DNA of 64,000 bases from Vibrio sp. CK2-1 (GTDB lineage Bacteria > Pseudomonadota > Gammaproteobacteria > Enterobacterales > Vibrionaceae), in the NCBI RefSeq assembly GCF_021726515.1, contig NZ_JAKKCJ010000001.1, forward strand, positions 496,001 to 560,000, written 5' to 3'. The notes under the pieces are model-generated. The model was not told the DNA's origin. It made no database searches and saw only the letters and a list, made by a program, of their open reading frames with translations. The position numbers and the translations under genes are program-made. Below, in pieces: positions 42,464-53,424 of the stretch (position 1 is the first letter of the stretch; each line of letters begins with the position of its first letter).

Positions 42464-42556
42464 GGTTGCTTCCTATGATATGAGATAAGTATTAAAAGGC
42501 AGGAATTTGAAACACTGCCTAGGAAATGAAAACAGTAAGAATGGTAACGTTTTAGA

Positions 42557-43048
42557 TTAACTACTCGGCGTACCTTGATGGTGCGCGATATTACCTACTT
42601 CCAATAGCGGTGCTACATCAAGATCGGCTGCATTCATCATTTTTGAAATACGTTGTACCGATGAAAGCAGTAGCGATTGTTCCCATGAGTCGAGATTTTG
42701 GAAACGCTGAATAAAGTGATCTTGCAATGGTAGCGGCGCTTTTTCTAGCAGCTCTGCACCTTCTTCGGTTAAGTAGGCATGCACTTTACGCTTATCAAGC
42801 TGGCTGCGTTGGCGCTGAACTAAACCACGTTTTTCAATGCGATCAATAATGGTCGTCGCGGTCGCTTGGCTCATATTGGTGTTCATGGATAACTGACGGA
42901 TCGTTACTTCACCTGAGTCACGAATTGAACGCATGAGGAGGAGTTGTGGCCCAGTTAAACCAAGCTCTTTATTGAGTTGTCGTGAGTGTAGATCGATCGC
43001 GCGAATAATTTGTCGAATGGCGATCAGAACTTCTTCGTGTTTATCCAT
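42557..43048 (-). CDS. cosR: MarR-family regulator, probably CosR (compatible-solute control)
   Basis: This 163-residue winged-helix protein has the MarR core LTGPQLLLMRSIRDSGEVTIRQLSMNTNMSQATATTIIDRIEKRGLVQRQRSQLDKRKVHAYLTEEG, with recognition helix and wing. The sequence looks like Vibrio CosR, which represses ectoine synthesis and betaine transport genes at low salinity. Its position beside proVWX supports this. A palindrome at 46686-46703 before proV is a candidate binding site. Naming it CosR is from recognition and context. Confidence 0.72.
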   Translation of the reverse strand: MDKHEEVLIAIRQIIRAIDLHSRQLNKELGLTGPQLLLMRSIRDSGEVTIRQLSMNTNMSQATATTIIDRIEKRGLVQRQRSQLDKRKVHAYLTEEGAELLEKAPLPLQDHFIQRFQNLDSWEQSLLLSSVQRISKMMNAADLDVAPLLEVGNIAHHQGTPSS

Positions 43049-43195
43049 GTTATTGCCCCTGTTTTGGAGAGCAGAAAATACATTATTTCCTTATGTGCGC
43101 AAAGGATTAATTACGTTTAAGTGGTGAATTGTTTATCTTACGAAAAAACGTGCTATTTAAGTGCTTTTTCCTTGCTCTACTGATTGCCTAAGAGA

Positions 43196-43217
43196 AAGCT
43201 GCCAAAGGTGGCAGCTT
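43196..43217 (-). terminator. Hairpin after proX
   Basis: AAGCTGCCA and TGGCAGCTT form a perfect 9-bp stem with a 4-base loop, 24 bases past the proX stop. The T run is poor, so termination is probable but not certain. Confidence 0.65.
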
Positions 43218-43240
43218 GATAGATTACCGTTGAGTCATGA

Positions 43241-44248
43241 TTATTTAGCGGCGGCTTTTGCTTCGGCTACCCAAGCATCAAATTGCTTTTGGTGTGCTTT
43301 GATCCAGCCATTAGCATGCGCTTCAATATCTGCAGGCTTGTTTTGGCCTTTTTGCATCATTAGGTTTTCAGCACTGATATCGTTGATATTCAACTTCATA
43401 ATAGCAAACAGTTTGGCGGCCGCTGGGTTCTCTTGTGCGAATTGCTTGTTAGCAATGATGTGCATAGAGTTCATTTGGAAGCCGTAGTTCTTACCGTTTG
43501 GTAGTGTGGTATCAATATCGCTACGGTCACCCGGTAGAGATGAATGAGGTACTTCTAGCCATACTACGTCTTTGCCCGGAACCAATACGCCACTTACCCA
43601 ATAAGGTGTCCATGTGTAGTAAAGAATCGACTCACCGTTTTTGTAGCGAGAAATGGTATCAGCGATGATCGCCGCGTAGTTACCTTGGTTGTTATCGATA
43701 GTGCCTTCTAAACCAAAATCTTTCATTTGGTGAGCGACCACCTCTTCACAACCCCAACCCGGATTACAACCTGTTAGGTCAGCTTTACCATTACCGTTGG
43801 TATCAAACAACTTCGCCAGTTCTGGATCTTTTAACTGACCAATATTGGTGATGCCATATTTGTCGGCGGTCTTCTTATCAATCAAGTAACCTTGTGCTGC
43901 ACCTGTGACATAAGTGCCTTCACGATAGAATTTATCATCGCCACCGGCTTGTTTGTATTTATCATCATGCAATGGTGCCCAGTTAACCGCTAGGTAGGTT
44001 GCATCGCCATTGGCAATTGAGGTGTAGCCTACGTTGTAATCCACTTCTTTAATCGGTTTTACATCGTAGCCAAGTTTTTCGAGTGCTTTATCAATGATCA
44101 GCGTTTGGAATGTTTCCTCTGCAACTGTCGATTGAATAGGTTGTACACTCACGCCTTCACCCGGTAGGGTTTCAGCATTGACGGCAAACGAAGTTGCAGA
44201 AGCCAGTAGGGTAGTCGTAAGTAAAGTTTTCATCCGTGTTGTTTTCAT
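43241..44248 (-). CDS. proX: Glycine betaine/proline-betaine binding protein ProX
   Basis: ProX captures betaines in the periplasm for the ProVW importer. The protein (335 residues from ATG 44248, after AGGAG; ATG 44251 is adjacent) has a signal peptide and follows E. coli ProX closely: [48 protein letters not shown] and [10 protein letters not shown], with the aromatic residues that cage the betaine. A longer start at 44302 is rejected. It is the last gene of proVWX. Confidence 0.93.
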   Translation of the reverse strand: MKTTRMKTLLTTTLLASATSFAVNAETLPGEGVSVQPIQSTVAEETFQTLIIDKALEKLGYDVKPIKEVDYNVGYTSIANGDATYLAVNWAPLHDDKYKQAGGDDKFYREGTYVTGAAQGYLIDKKTADKYGITNIGQLKDPELAKLFDTNGNGKADLTGCNPGWGCEEVVAHQMKDFGLEGTIDNNQGNYAAIIADTISRYKNGESILYYTWTPYWVSGVLVPGKDVVWLEVPHSSLPGDRSDIDTTLPNGKNYGFQMNSMHIIANKQFAQENPAAAKLFAIMKLNINDISAENLMMQKGQNKPADIEAHANGWIKAHQKQFDAWVAEAKAAAK

Positions 44249-44335
44249 CATTTCTCCTGTTTTTTCTTTTTTACGCTTATTTGTGAACGCTGGAACATTC
44301 ATTGCTCCAGCGGTGGAGCTGAACTTGAGTCGGGA

Positions 44336-45436
44336 TTAAGAAGCCTTAATATCATCAGACTTGCTTGGTTTTCCTTTGGTTAATCGATACACCAGTGATG
44401 CTGGGCCAGTTTCATACCAGCGGGTTTTCTTATCGCGTGATGCGATGCCAATGGTTTGGGTTAGGCGGTCTAACAAGATGGCAAGGATCACAATCCCTAA
44501 ACCACCAACTGCGGCAAGACCCATGTCTAATCGACCGATACCACGTAATACCATTTGACCTAAACCACCAACGGCAATCATTGATGCGATTACTACCATT
44601 GAAAGCGATAGCATTAAGGTTTGGTTCACACCCGCCATAATGGTCGGTGTCGCCAGTGGTAATTGAATTCGGTACAGCATTTGTTTCGGGCTAGCACCGA
44701 ATGAGTGACCGGCTTCGATGAGCTCTTCGGGTACTTGTTGAATACCTAAAATAGTTAAACGCACGATTGGCGGTAGGGCGAAGATAATCGTCACCACTAC
44801 GCCCGGTACGTTACCGATACCAAACAGCATTACGATTGGCACTAGGTACACAAAGGCTGGTGTGGTTTGCATTGCATCAAGTATCGGCCTAATGACTTTG
44901 GCTGCAGATTGACTACGGGCCAACCATATTCCCATGGGGAGGCCGATTAATAGGCAGAAAAAGACCGAGGTGAGAACCAGAGCCAATGTCACCATCGCCT
45001 CCGACCAAGCACCGATAAAACCAATAATGGCCAGCGATACTAACGTTGCAAATCCCATTTTTTTACCGGCAAGTTGCCAAGCGATTAGCACGAGTAACGC
45101 GATCATGATTAGCGATGGTGTTGAGACCAAGGCGGTTTGAAATGAGGTCAAAATGAAATCAATAGGCACTCGAATGGCTTGGAAGACAGGGCGACCATGC
45201 ATAACTAGCCAGTTAAGACCACTTTCAACCCAATGATCGAATGGGATCACCGCATCTTTAAACGGGTGAGCCCAATCAATAGGTTGGTCTATTGGTTGAG
45301 TTGGCGCGTTACTCAGCCATGAGCTAGTACTTTCAGCAGAGCTAGCGGTTGACCAAGGATCACTTGATGTGGTTGAGGCAGCTGAAGCCCATGGATCAGC
45401 GGCTTGCGCTGCACTTACGGTTGTTTCAGTTGTCAT
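44336..45436 (-). CDS. proW: Glycine betaine/proline ABC transporter permease ProW
   Basis: This 366-residue inner-membrane permease has an N-terminal soluble region of about 60 residues rich in Ala, Ser and Thr. Six or seven helices follow, with the ABC coupling motif [29 protein letters not shown]. It forms the channel with ProV and ProX for osmoprotectant uptake. The gap to proV is 5 bases, so co-translation is likely. Confidence 0.92.
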   Translation of the reverse strand: MTTETTVSAAQAADPWASAASTTSSDPWSTASSAESTSSWLSNAPTQPIDQPIDWAHPFKDAVIPFDHWVESGLNWLVMHGRPVFQAIRVPIDFILTSFQTALVSTPSLIMIALLVLIAWQLAGKKMGFATLVSLAIIGFIGAWSEAMVTLALVLTSVFFCLLIGLPMGIWLARSQSAAKVIRPILDAMQTTPAFVYLVPIVMLFGIGNVPGVVVTIIFALPPIVRLTILGIQQVPEELIEAGHSFGASPKQMLYRIQLPLATPTIMAGVNQTLMLSLSMVVIASMIAVGGLGQMVLRGIGRLDMGLAAVGGLGIVILAILLDRLTQTIGIASRDKKTRWYETGPASLVYRLTKGKPSKSDDIKAS

Positions 45437-45441
45437 AATAA

Positions 45442-46629
45442 TTACTCTCTATCTAAAGTTTGAAGCAGACGGGTTTTGGTAATAACCCCGTGATATGTCC
45501 CGTCGTCATCGATTACAGGTACCGCATAAGGTACTTCAGCAACTTGGCTGATCAGTTCGCTAACTGGGGTATCAGCATGTAAAGAAAGGGTGCCTTCTAA
45601 TAGCGCAGTGCTAAGAGGGCGTTTTTCTTTGTAGGCTGCTTTTAGAGAGTCTTGTGACACTATTCCTGAGTATTTATTGGCTTTATCAACCACCACACCA
45701 TAATCGCGGTCATGATCCGATAGAATTTGCATTGCGGCTGCAGGGCCATCGGTCTCACCTTTTTTAAATACCGCGGCAGGTTTTTTACGTGCAATATCTT
45801 TGGCGGAATAAACATCAGCAACGTTTACACCACTAAAGAAAGATTCTACATAGTCATTGGCTGGGTTTTGCAGTATTTCATCGGGTGTCCCGACTTGTAC
45901 CACCACGCCGTTTTGCATAATGGCAATACGATCACCAATACGCATTGCTTCATCTAAATCATGCGAGATAAAGACAATAGTGCGTCGGTCATCATTTTGT
46001 AGACGAATAAGCTCATCTTGCATTTCAGTACGGATAAGGGGATCGAGCGCTGAGAAGGCTTCATCCATTAATAGAATATCTGGGTCTGTCGCCAAAGCTC
46101 GAGCAAGGCCAACACGTTGCTTCATACCACCAGATAATTCATCAGGATAGGATTCACATTGGCTTTCTAAACCTACTCGTGCCAGTGCGTTACGTGCGGC
46201 ATCATTACGTTTATCCAAATCAACGCCGGCAAGTTCTAAGCCAAAAGCCGCGTTTTCAATCACGCTCATGTGTGGCATTAGGGCGAAGTTTTGGAAAACC
46301 ATACTGATATTATTGCGTCGTACATTACGTAATTCTTCATCCGAAATAACCGCAATGTCTTTACCGTTTAAATATACATGGCCACGAGTAGGCTCAATTA
46401 AACGGTTTAATAGTCGAACTAAGGTGGATTTACCTGAGCCAGAAAGGCCCATGATGACGAATATTTCTCCTTCATTAATCGAAAGTGAAACATCTTTTAC
46501 CCCAACAGTGAGGCCAGTTTTTTCAAAAATTTCATCTTTATCTAAACCTTTATCGATGAGAGTAAAGGCTTCATCGGGTGTTTCGCCAAACACTTTATAG
46601 AGGTTTTTTACTTCTAATTTCGTTGTCAT
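45442..46629 (-). CDS. proV: Glycine betaine/proline ABC transporter ATPase ProV
   Basis: This 395-residue ABC ATPase shows Walker A (GLSGSGKST, about residue 60), signature [17 protein letters not shown], Walker [14 protein letters not shown] and the switch His in FISHD. Two C-terminal CBS domains (about residues 280-395) regulate the pump in response to ionic strength. It is the first gene of proVWX, with a 454-base upstream gap expected to carry osmotic control sites. Confidence 0.94.
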   Translation of the reverse strand: MTTKLEVKNLYKVFGETPDEAFTLIDKGLDKDEIFEKTGLTVGVKDVSLSINEGEIFVIMGLSGSGKSTLVRLLNRLIEPTRGHVYLNGKDIAVISDEELRNVRRNNISMVFQNFALMPHMSVIENAAFGLELAGVDLDKRNDAARNALARVGLESQCESYPDELSGGMKQRVGLARALATDPDILLMDEAFSALDPLIRTEMQDELIRLQNDDRRTIVFISHDLDEAMRIGDRIAIMQNGVVVQVGTPDEILQNPANDYVESFFSGVNVADVYSAKDIARKKPAAVFKKGETDGPAAAMQILSDHDRDYGVVVDKANKYSGIVSQDSLKAAYKEKRPLSTALLEGTLSLHADTPVSELISQVAEVPYAVPVIDDDGTYHGVITKTRLLQTLDRE

Positions 46630-46685
46630 TATTTAGCATCCTTGGCTATTTTTTTGCAAAACTAATACACAAATGCTTTGCAAAC

Positions 46686-46703
46686 TGTTTAGTACCCTAA
46701 ACA
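46686..46703. promoter_or_regulatory. 18-bp palindrome before proV, candidate CosR operator
   Basis: TGTTTAG and CTAAACA are exact inverted arms around TACC, 57 bases before the proV start. Size and symmetry suit a MarR-type dimer, and a cosR-like gene lies downstream of this operon. No experimental motif is used here. The assignment is inference. Confidence 0.45.
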
Positions 46704-46989
46704 ATTTGTCATGAAATTGCAAAAGTTAGACAAAGCGCACAAGTTGATGTAATTAACAAAACTGTGATTATTGTCGGGTGTTTTGGGTTCAAGAAAGTTT
46801 TTACTGAATAAAGGTAAGTAGCTGAAGTTTAAGGTTATGAATGCAGAATGTTGAATTCAATATGCCCGATATTTATGGTATTGAAATTTCAAATGTTCAG
46901 GCTGAAATTATTTATGCAAAGTATGATTTAGATATTGAAAGGTGGGTATACTAATATTTTTATCAATCCGTTATTCTGTCATCAAACTA

Positions 46990-47031
46990 TTTAAGCGAAC
47001 GGATATTTTTTTTAAGCGAACGGATATTTTT
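46990..47031 (+). repeat. 21-bp tandem repeat between proV and the RidA gene
   Basis: TTTAAGCGAACGGATATTTT is repeated twice with a 21-base period. It lies about 55 bases before the RidA-family start, in the 454-base gap. It may be a duplicated regulatory site or simple slippage. Apart from the proV palindrome, nothing else clear is seen in the gap. Confidence 0.7.
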
Positions 47032-47083
47032 TGAATTTTACAAGTTCGTTATTTTTAATTATTAATTAGGAGCAGTAGTAGCC

Positions 47084-47440
47084 ATGGGAACAATTGATCG
47101 CCAACAAACCAATCAAAGAATGAGTAAAATTGTTGTGCATAACGAGACGGTTTATCTCTGTGGCCAAGTGGGTGTTGCAGGAACGAGTGTTGCTGAACAA
47201 ACTGCAGAAGCATTACGCCGTGTTGAGACTTTATTACTTGAAGCAGGGTCGGATAAGCAGCATGTACTACAAACTATCGTTTGGCTTGCGGATATGGCTG
47301 ATTTTCAAGAAATGAACGCCGTTTGGGATGAATTTTTTGAAGAAGGTTTTGCTCCAGCTCGTGCGTGCGGTGAAGCAAAATTGGCGCGTCCAGAATTAAA
47401 AGTGGAATTGATAGTCACAGCGGCATTAAAGAAAGATTAA
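47084..47440 (+). CDS. RidA/YjgF-family protein
   Basis: This 118-residue Rid-family protein has [11 protein letters not shown] near the N-terminus, the central [15 protein letters not shown] helix, and [22 protein letters not shown] with the Arg that binds the carboxylate of imine/enamine intermediates. Family members deaminate reactive enamines. The exact Rid subgroup and substrate are not clear. AGGAG 12 bases upstream supports the ATG. It stands alone between proV and the chitinase. Confidence 0.85.
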   Translation: MGTIDRQQTNQRMSKIVVHNETVYLCGQVGVAGTSVAEQTAEALRRVETLLLEAGSDKQHVLQTIVWLADMADFQEMNAVWDEFFEEGFAPARACGEAKLARPELKVELIVTAALKKD

Positions 47441-47475
47441 ACCTATCCTTCTTAACGAACTAGGTTATAAAAATA

Positions 47476-47511
47476 AAAACGCACGTCGATTTTGATATCG
47501 GCGTGCGTTTT
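47476..47511. terminator. Bidirectional terminator between RidA and chitinase genes
   Basis: AAAACGCACG and CGTGCGTTTT form a strong stem extended by TCGAT/ATATCGG pairing, with T-rich sequence on both sides. It sits between two converging genes and can end both transcripts. Confidence 0.88.
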
Positions 47512-47545
47512 GGTTTTATTTTGTCTTATCTATTCGGGCTTAAGC

Positions 47546-50500
47546 TTATAGAGTACAGACTTTTGTCCAGTCAGCGTTGTTACCCGGCTCTGATGATGTC
47601 CACCAGTTTGCTTGGTATACCACACCGTCGTTGATGACTTTGTCACCTTGGTTAGCGTGGCTTGGGTTACCTTGCCAGTCGGTTTGAGGGAAATCAGGGT
47701 AGGTAACCAGTCCTGCGCTATCACAAGTTCCGTCACCGTTGCCATTATCGCCACCACCAGTGCTTGATGAAATATCACCTAATGGCAGTTCTGGATGCTC
47801 AAACTTAAAGCCGTAGTCCACACCATTAATATTTACGGTGTAGTTGGCTGGGCCTGAAATTGGTAGGTAGTACACCATATCCAATTCATAGCTCTCACCT
47901 GCGGCTAAGCCTTCCCATGTTGGTAGAGTGAAGGCAACACGATGCATGTCGCCATCTAGACCACCGATGTTATCCGCACGAGTATGACCTGAGCTAATCA
48001 CCGCTAAGCCACCACCAGATTGGTCTTTGGCATTATCTGGCGCAGAAGTTGGAATATCGAACTGGAATTCGGTTCCACCTGGCAGATCTTGACCAGTGTT
48101 GTTGGTGAAGGTGATTTTCGGATTGATAGGGTAGTTTTGGTCACCCACTTTAAATCCGCCAATGCTGACTGAAATATCGACGACTTGGTCAGGCATTGCT
48201 CCGGTTGCCACTTTGTTGCTATAAGGCGCTGCTGACTTAAACTCATCATAGATGGTCTTGGTCATAGTGTTACCCATGTGGTATTCACCGTTGCCAGATG
48301 CACACGCTTGTTCCGTTAGATCGACACTTGTACGGTTGCCATTTTCATCAAGGACATAACAGCTGTAGTCACCCGCCAGTTCCCAGAACATGATACCGCC
48401 AATACCTTGGTCGATAACATATTGCGCTTTGGTGGTGATGGACTCTTTATCTTCGGTTGATAGGAAGACTTGTTTCTCTGCGTTCCATAACCAAGGCGCA
48501 ACCGCCACTTCATCGTAATGACGAGTATAAGTACCTGTGAGTACATCGGTTGGATCGTTTTGTGGATCTAAACCATAAGCATCAGCGTAAGAACCCCAAA
48601 TGCCTTTCTCTAGGTTTTTCGCATGCCACATTGGGTTTGAGCCTGCGCCCATTTCGTTGCCTTTCGGATCAGTATCGTGCCACATGTTGTCGATACCAAT
48701 TGCACCATGGCCACAGTTGTTTTTCTCGCCTTCACCAGTACCTTCTGAACATTCAGATTGGTTCGGTAGTGCAGCGCGACCCCATAGGCCGTTATCGCCA
48801 CCGGTGACGCCTTGCCAACCACGGGTGTAATAAGGAACACCAATATTGATTCGGCCAGCTGGCATAGAACCACGGAAGTAATGGTAAGCCCAGTCAGTAT
48901 TTAGGTAACCGATGCCACCGTAAGCGGCAGTTCCGTAAACATTCCATTGTGCAAGCTCAGAATCTTTACCTGTGTCGTATAGCGCGGCATTGTGACCAAC
49001 GTGATCATTCCAAGCACCATGTAAGTCGTAAGTCATGATGTTGACGTAATCGAGATATTTCGTCACATCAAAGGTTTCCATACCACGTAGTAGGTAACCA
49101 GATGATGGTGCAGCAATGGTTAACATGTAGTAGTTATCGTCTGCTTCTGATGCGCGGTCGACTTTCTCACGTAACACTTTCATTAATACTTGGTATGAAG
49201 CCCACAAATGTTCACGACGTGGTTCCATGAAGTCTTTATCGTAAGGGTTACCCGCACCAGCCATTGAAGTCGGGTATTCGTAGTCAATATCTAAACCGTC
49301 AAATTTATACTTTCGCATTAATTCAACAGCAGAATCGGCAAATTTTTCAATTGCAGCATGGTTGATTGAGCCATCCGCATTGGTCGTCATGGTGTAGAAA
49401 CCACCATCAGCAACACGTGAACCGTCATCGGCGAAGTGACCACCGGTTTCCGCCCAACCACCAATCGAGATTAAGGTTTTCACGCCATAACGTTCTTTAT
49501 AAGTTGCTAATGCACCAAAGTGACCTTTAAAGCCTAGTGCTGGATCGACATCAACACCCGGCCAAGTTTTACCCACCGCGGCATTTTCAGGATCGTTAAC
49601 GTCACCAATATTAACGTTACCGTCAGAACCAATGCTAACAAACGCGTAGTTAATGTGAGTTAATTGTTCCCAAGGAATATCTTTCACTAAGTAAGCCGCT
49701 TGATCGTTATCGCCCGAGCGCCAGCTAGTGAAGTAACCGATAACACGACGAGGGTGATCGGCACCCATTAACTCACGCCCTTCTTCATCGTAAGCATTAC
49801 AGTAAGGCACATTCACGCCTTCGGTTTGATATAGGCCATCTGGGTGACAAGTTGCCGCAACGGGTTGATCGCTTGTCACTTGTAAGCTTGCCGCAGCAGA
49901 GTCTGTGGTTGCGCCTTCATTATCTGTCGCTTTAGCAAAAACAGAAACAGAGCCAGTTTGAGTCGTCGTGTAGTTAAGAGTGTATGGAGAAGATGCGACG
50001 GTTCCAACTAGGCTGCCACCAACATAAAAGTCGACTTTATCTACAGTGCCATCTGAGTCTGCGGCAGTGGCGGTTAATGTGACCACTTCACCTAAGGTTA
50101 CGCTGCTGCTAGAAAGTGCGACAGACACACTTGGAGCTTGGTTAGCGTCAGTTTGAGAGGTTTGTACTTCAAGCGAGACTGTACTCTGAGTACTTTGCGC
50201 GCCTTCATTATCGTAAGCAATTGAACTAAAGGAGTGTGTACCGGCAACCGCTGTCCAAGTGGCTGAGAATGGCGCACTGGTTGATTGCCCAATCACGTCA
50301 CCATCGACTAAGAAATCAACGCGAGCAATGGTGCCATCGCTATCGGTTGCATTGGCTGTTAATGTCACTTCATCACCTTCAGTGAGTGAAGTACTTGCGG
50401 TTGGAGAGGTAAGATCAACGGTTGGCGCTTCATTGTCTACAACGTCAGTGGTACAAGCATCAACCAGTGCCCAAGCACCCCATTCGCCAGCTTCTTTAGG

Positions 50501-50707
50501 GCTATTACCTTGTGTCCAATATTTTGCACTATAGGCATTATTATCTTGTTGTACTTGGTCACCACCATTGTAAACCGTGCCGGCATCCCAAGAGTCTAAT
50601 GATCCGCAATCAACAGCGGCGTAGCTGTTAAACGCCATTAGGCATGAAGCGGCTAAAGCGCTTAGCCTAAAGGCATTTTTCCCTAAGCTATTTCGATTTA
50701 TAGCCAT
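47546..50707 (-). CDS. Secreted multidomain GH18 chitinase
   Basis: This 1053-residue extracellular chitinase starts with a signal peptide (about residues 1-30). A chitin-binding type 3 module ([19 protein letters not shown]) and two Ig-like repeats (about 93-180 and 190-276, each with VDFxVxGxxxG) follow. The GH18 catalytic domain at about 300-840 has the active-site motif [10 protein letters not shown] near residue 472. Then come a ChiC-type domain ([25 protein letters not shown], about 860-990) and a C-terminal chitin-binding module ([20 protein letters not shown]). It degrades chitin outside the cell. It is a monocistronic gene with a long upstream gap. Confidence 0.94.
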   Translation of the reverse strand: MAINRNSLGKNAFRLSALAASCLMAFNSYAAVDCGSLDSWDAGTVYNGGDQVQQDNNAYSAKYWTQGNSPKEAGEWGAWALVDACTTDVVDNEAPTVDLTSPTASTSLTEGDEVTLTANATDSDGTIARVDFLVDGDVIGQSTSAPFSATWTAVAGTHSFSSIAYDNEGAQSTQSTVSLEVQTSQTDANQAPSVSVALSSSSVTLGEVVTLTATAADSDGTVDKVDFYVGGSLVGTVASSPYTLNYTTTQTGSVSVFAKATDNEGATTDSAAASLQVTSDQPVAATCHPDGLYQTEGVNVPYCNAYDEEGRELMGADHPRRVIGYFTSWRSGDNDQAAYLVKDIPWEQLTHINYAFVSIGSDGNVNIGDVNDPENAAVGKTWPGVDVDPALGFKGHFGALATYKERYGVKTLISIGGWAETGGHFADDGSRVADGGFYTMTTNADGSINHAAIEKFADSAVELMRKYKFDGLDIDYEYPTSMAGAGNPYDKDFMEPRREHLWASYQVLMKVLREKVDRASEADDNYYMLTIAAPSSGYLLRGMETFDVTKYLDYVNIMTYDLHGAWNDHVGHNAALYDTGKDSELAQWNVYGTAAYGGIGYLNTDWAYHYFRGSMPAGRINIGVPYYTRGWQGVTGGDNGLWGRAALPNQSECSEGTGEGEKNNCGHGAIGIDNMWHDTDPKGNEMGAGSNPMWHAKNLEKGIWGSYADAYGLDPQNDPTDVLTGTYTRHYDEVAVAPWLWNAEKQVFLSTEDKESITTKAQYVIDQGIGGIMFWELAGDYSCYVLDENGNRTSVDLTEQACASGNGEYHMGNTMTKTIYDEFKSAAPYSNKVATGAMPDQVVDISVSIGGFKVGDQNYPINPKITFTNNTGQDLPGGTEFQFDIPTSAPDNAKDQSGGGLAVISSGHTRADNIGGLDGDMHRVAFTLPTWEGLAAGESYELDMVYYLPISGPANYTVNINGVDYGFKFEHPELPLGDISSSTGGGDNGNGDGTCDSAGLVTYPDFPQTDWQGNPSHANQGDKVINDGVVYQANWWTSSEPGNNADWTKVCTL

Positions 50708-51696
50708 AATAAATTATCCTTAACTTGTTGTTATAAAATTAAATTTTTCTAACTTTATTGAAGGTGAGAACTTTCATTCCCCTGCGAAACAACTGTAGGA
50801 TAATTGACGTAATACACACTTAAATTTTGTGAGAATTCGATACCGACTCGAAAAATTCTCCAAATTCTATGCAACAAGACATTGAAAATTGCTTTTGAGG
50901 ACATGTTTTGACTTATCCTGACATTTCTGTTTTTTGATATAAATCACGTTTAATCAATATGTTAAATGGTTTTTAGCTGGTGGCTGGCAATAAGCCTTGA
51001 GAGTATTGATGGCTGAAAATAAGAAATGGTTTTTATTTTATATATAAATCAATAGTTAATATGGTTTTCATATTCGAGATCTGAAAAGTAGCCTAGTTCA
51101 GTGATAGTTAATTTATAAATTGAAATATGTTGAGTGGAGGTATTTTTAAAAGTATTGAAGGTGAAATTATCGATAGGGTTGTTTGTTTTTTAATCGCTTG
51201 AGTTGTGTTTTTACTGTTTGGGTGAAAAGTGACCGCATTTTGGTGAGATGTTGTTATCGTGTTGTTATGTTCGGCTAATTTATCTTAAGTTCGTTAACTG
51301 TTGTTTTTTCTGTTTTTGTATTCACCTGATAGCTAAGATGGCAGCTTAGTATTTGCTTGATGGATTATGTTGATGTTTTATGTGATGAAGATCAATATCT
51401 TGCTGTGGTTTTTATCATCATTACATTGGGGTAAATACCGATTGTGAATGGTAAGTGATGAGAATCTATAGCTTTAATAAATAAATCGCATCGGTTGCAC
51501 TTATGGCATAAATCTATACCCTTAGGCGGCTAAATTTCACTGCGCTTAGGTTTTATTCTCTTTATTAGAGTGAACCTGCTAGCAGTTAAAGATACGCTGC
51601 CTGTTTGGAAAGGATGACATCGGGTGTAAATACATCTTTGCAATGCAAAGCTCTTTAGAACTTTGTGGTTGTTTTGCAAAGAAAATTGGAGTCAGA
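50708..51696. other. Long divergent gap between chitinase and BCCT genes
   Basis: This roughly 990-base AT-rich gap has no convincing gene. It holds a stem GAGAATT/AATTCTC (50831-50860) in the chitinase leader. A CRP-like site TTTGA-TATAAA-TCACG (50933-50948) lies on the chitinase side, and TGTGA-TGAAGA-TCAAT (51381-51396) on the BCCT side. Vibrio chitinase genes are known to respond to chitin and CRP. Both sites are sequence matches only. Confidence 0.45.
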
Positions 51697-53277
51697 ATGT
51701 CTGATTTAACCAACTCGATAAAATCTCCCTCCGCAACTTATAATTCTGCAACTCAAGAACCTGTATCGACCTCAGACAAATTAGGTCTGAACAACCCTGT
51801 ACTTTGGTATAGCGGTGGTTTTATTGCGCTTTTCGTTGTATTAGCGTTATTCGATGGTGAAATATTGTCTCACCTAGTGAATGTCGGTTTCGCTTGGTCG
51901 GTAAAAGTGTTTGGTCCATTTTGGCAAATTTTACTGCTTCTTACTTTTCTTATTGGTCTAGCACTTGCGATTGGACGTACTGGTCGAGTGGTGTTGGGCG
52001 GTATTGATACCCCGGAATTACCCAACTTTCGCTGGATGGCGATCTTGTTTTGTACGTTGCTGGCTGGTGGAGGTGTGTTTTGGGCGGCGGCTGAACCGAT
52101 TGCTCACTTTGTGAGTGCGCCACCAATTTATGGTGCCACTGACGATGTTCAGCAACGTGCCATTAATGCACTTTCTCAAGCCTTTATGCACTGGGGATTT
52201 TTAGCTTGGGCGATTGTCGGCAGCTTAACGACGATAGTGGTCATGCACTTACATTATGATAAAGGTCTACCGCTTAAGCCAAGAATTTTGCTTTACCCTG
52301 TACTGGGTGAACGAGCATTAAAAGGTCACCTAGGTGCGTTGATTGACGCATGCTGCATTATTGCAGTGGCAGCAGGTACGATTGGGCCGATTGGCTTTCT
52401 GGGTCTGCAAATTAGCTATGCATTGAACTTGTTATTTGCTGTGCCTGATGGTTTTACCACTCAAATGATCATCGTTTTATTTGCGATTGTACTTTATACC
52501 TTGTCGGCTCTAAGCGGCTTGGATAAAGGCATGCAAATGTTAAGTCGCTATAACGTGATTTTAGCCGCCGCATTGATGTTTTATATTCTGATTTTTGGCC
52601 CAACTAACTTCATCTTCAATGGTTACATTCAAGGTGTGGGCACTATGATTGATAACTTCATCCCAATGGCGACCTATCGTGGTGATGAAGCTTGGCTCAG
52701 TGGCTGGACGGTTTTCTTCTGGGGCTGGTTCTTAGGTTATGGCCCGATGATGGCGATCTTTATCGCACGTATCTCTCGCGGCCGCTCTATCCGTGAACTG
52801 ATTGGCACTATTAGCGTGATCGCGCCTTTAGCGACTTGTTTCTGGTTTACGATCATCGGTGGTAGTGGTTTAGCATTTGAAATTGCAAACCCAGGTAGTA
52901 TCAGTGGGGCATTTGAAGGTTTTAATCTTCCGGGTGCACTATTTGCGATCACTCAACAATTCCCAATGCCAACTTTGGTTTCTATTTTGTTTATCGTTTT
53001 GACTACCGTGTTTATTATCACGACTGGCGATTCAATGACTTATACCATTAGCGTGGTGGTAAGTGGTGAAACGGAACCGAATGCCTTTATCCGTACCTTT
53101 TGGGGCGTGATGATGGGCGTGACTGCCTTGATTCTGATTTCTTTAGGCTCGGGCGGCATTTCTGCGTTGCAATCTTTCATTGTGATCACCGCAGTGCCAG
53201 TATCGTTTATTTTGTTACCATCTCTTTGGAACGCGCCACAAATTGCGATGAAGATGGCGAAACAGCAGGGTTTCTAA
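51697..53277 (+). CDS. BCCT-family betaine/choline/carnitine transporter
   Basis: This 526-residue carrier has twelve membrane helices and the BCCT hallmark WTVFFWGWFLGYGPMMAIFIARISRGRSIRE, with the aromatic substrate box. ATG 51697 is preferred because TTGGAG precedes it. A start 18 codons earlier is unlikely. It probably imports glycine betaine or a related quaternary amine with sodium for osmoprotection, complementing ProVWX. Vibrios have several BCCT carriers, and the substrate cannot be read from sequence alone. Confidence 0.9.
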   Translation: MSDLTNSIKSPSATYNSATQEPVSTSDKLGLNNPVLWYSGGFIALFVVLALFDGEILSHLVNVGFAWSVKVFGPFWQILLLLTFLIGLALAIGRTGRVVLGGIDTPELPNFRWMAILFCTLLAGGGVFWAAAEPIAHFVSAPPIYGATDDVQQRAINALSQAFMHWGFLAWAIVGSLTTIVVMHLHYDKGLPLKPRILLYPVLGERALKGHLGALIDACCIIAVAAGTIGPIGFLGLQISYALNLLFAVPDGFTTQMIIVLFAIVLYTLSALSGLDKGMQMLSRYNVILAAALMFYILIFGPTNFIFNGYIQGVGTMIDNFIPMATYRGDEAWLSGWTVFFWGWFLGYGPMMAIFIARISRGRSIRELIGTISVIAPLATCFWFTIIGGSGLAFEIANPGSISGAFEGFNLPGALFAITQQFPMPTLVSILFIVLTTVFIITTGDSMTYTISVVVSGETEPNAFIRTFWGVMMGVTALILISLGSGGISALQSFIVITAVPVSFILLPSLWNAPQIAMKMAKQQGF

Positions 53278-53347
53278 GAGCGTTCTTTCTCGAACAAAGC
53301 TTTTAGGAATAGTCTTCTAGTCGAAGTTGCTTTAAAAAGTAGATATT

Positions 53348-53386
53348 AAAAATGCTAGTCAGAGTGATTCTTTGACTGGCATTTTT
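53348..53386. terminator. Bidirectional terminator between BCCT and fhs
   Basis: AAAAATGCTAGTCA and TGACTGGCATTTTT pair with one G-T wobble and give A and T runs on both sides. It serves the two converging genes. Confidence 0.85.
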
Positions 53387-53424
53387 GTCTCTATAGGCTT
53401 GATAGTTGTGGCTGAGCGAAAAAG

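Noticed and set aside
48550..48873. Overlapping open frames opposite and within the chitinase gene
   Set aside because: They lie wholly inside a well-supported GH18 coding region and their translations are repetitive artefacts of its codon pattern.
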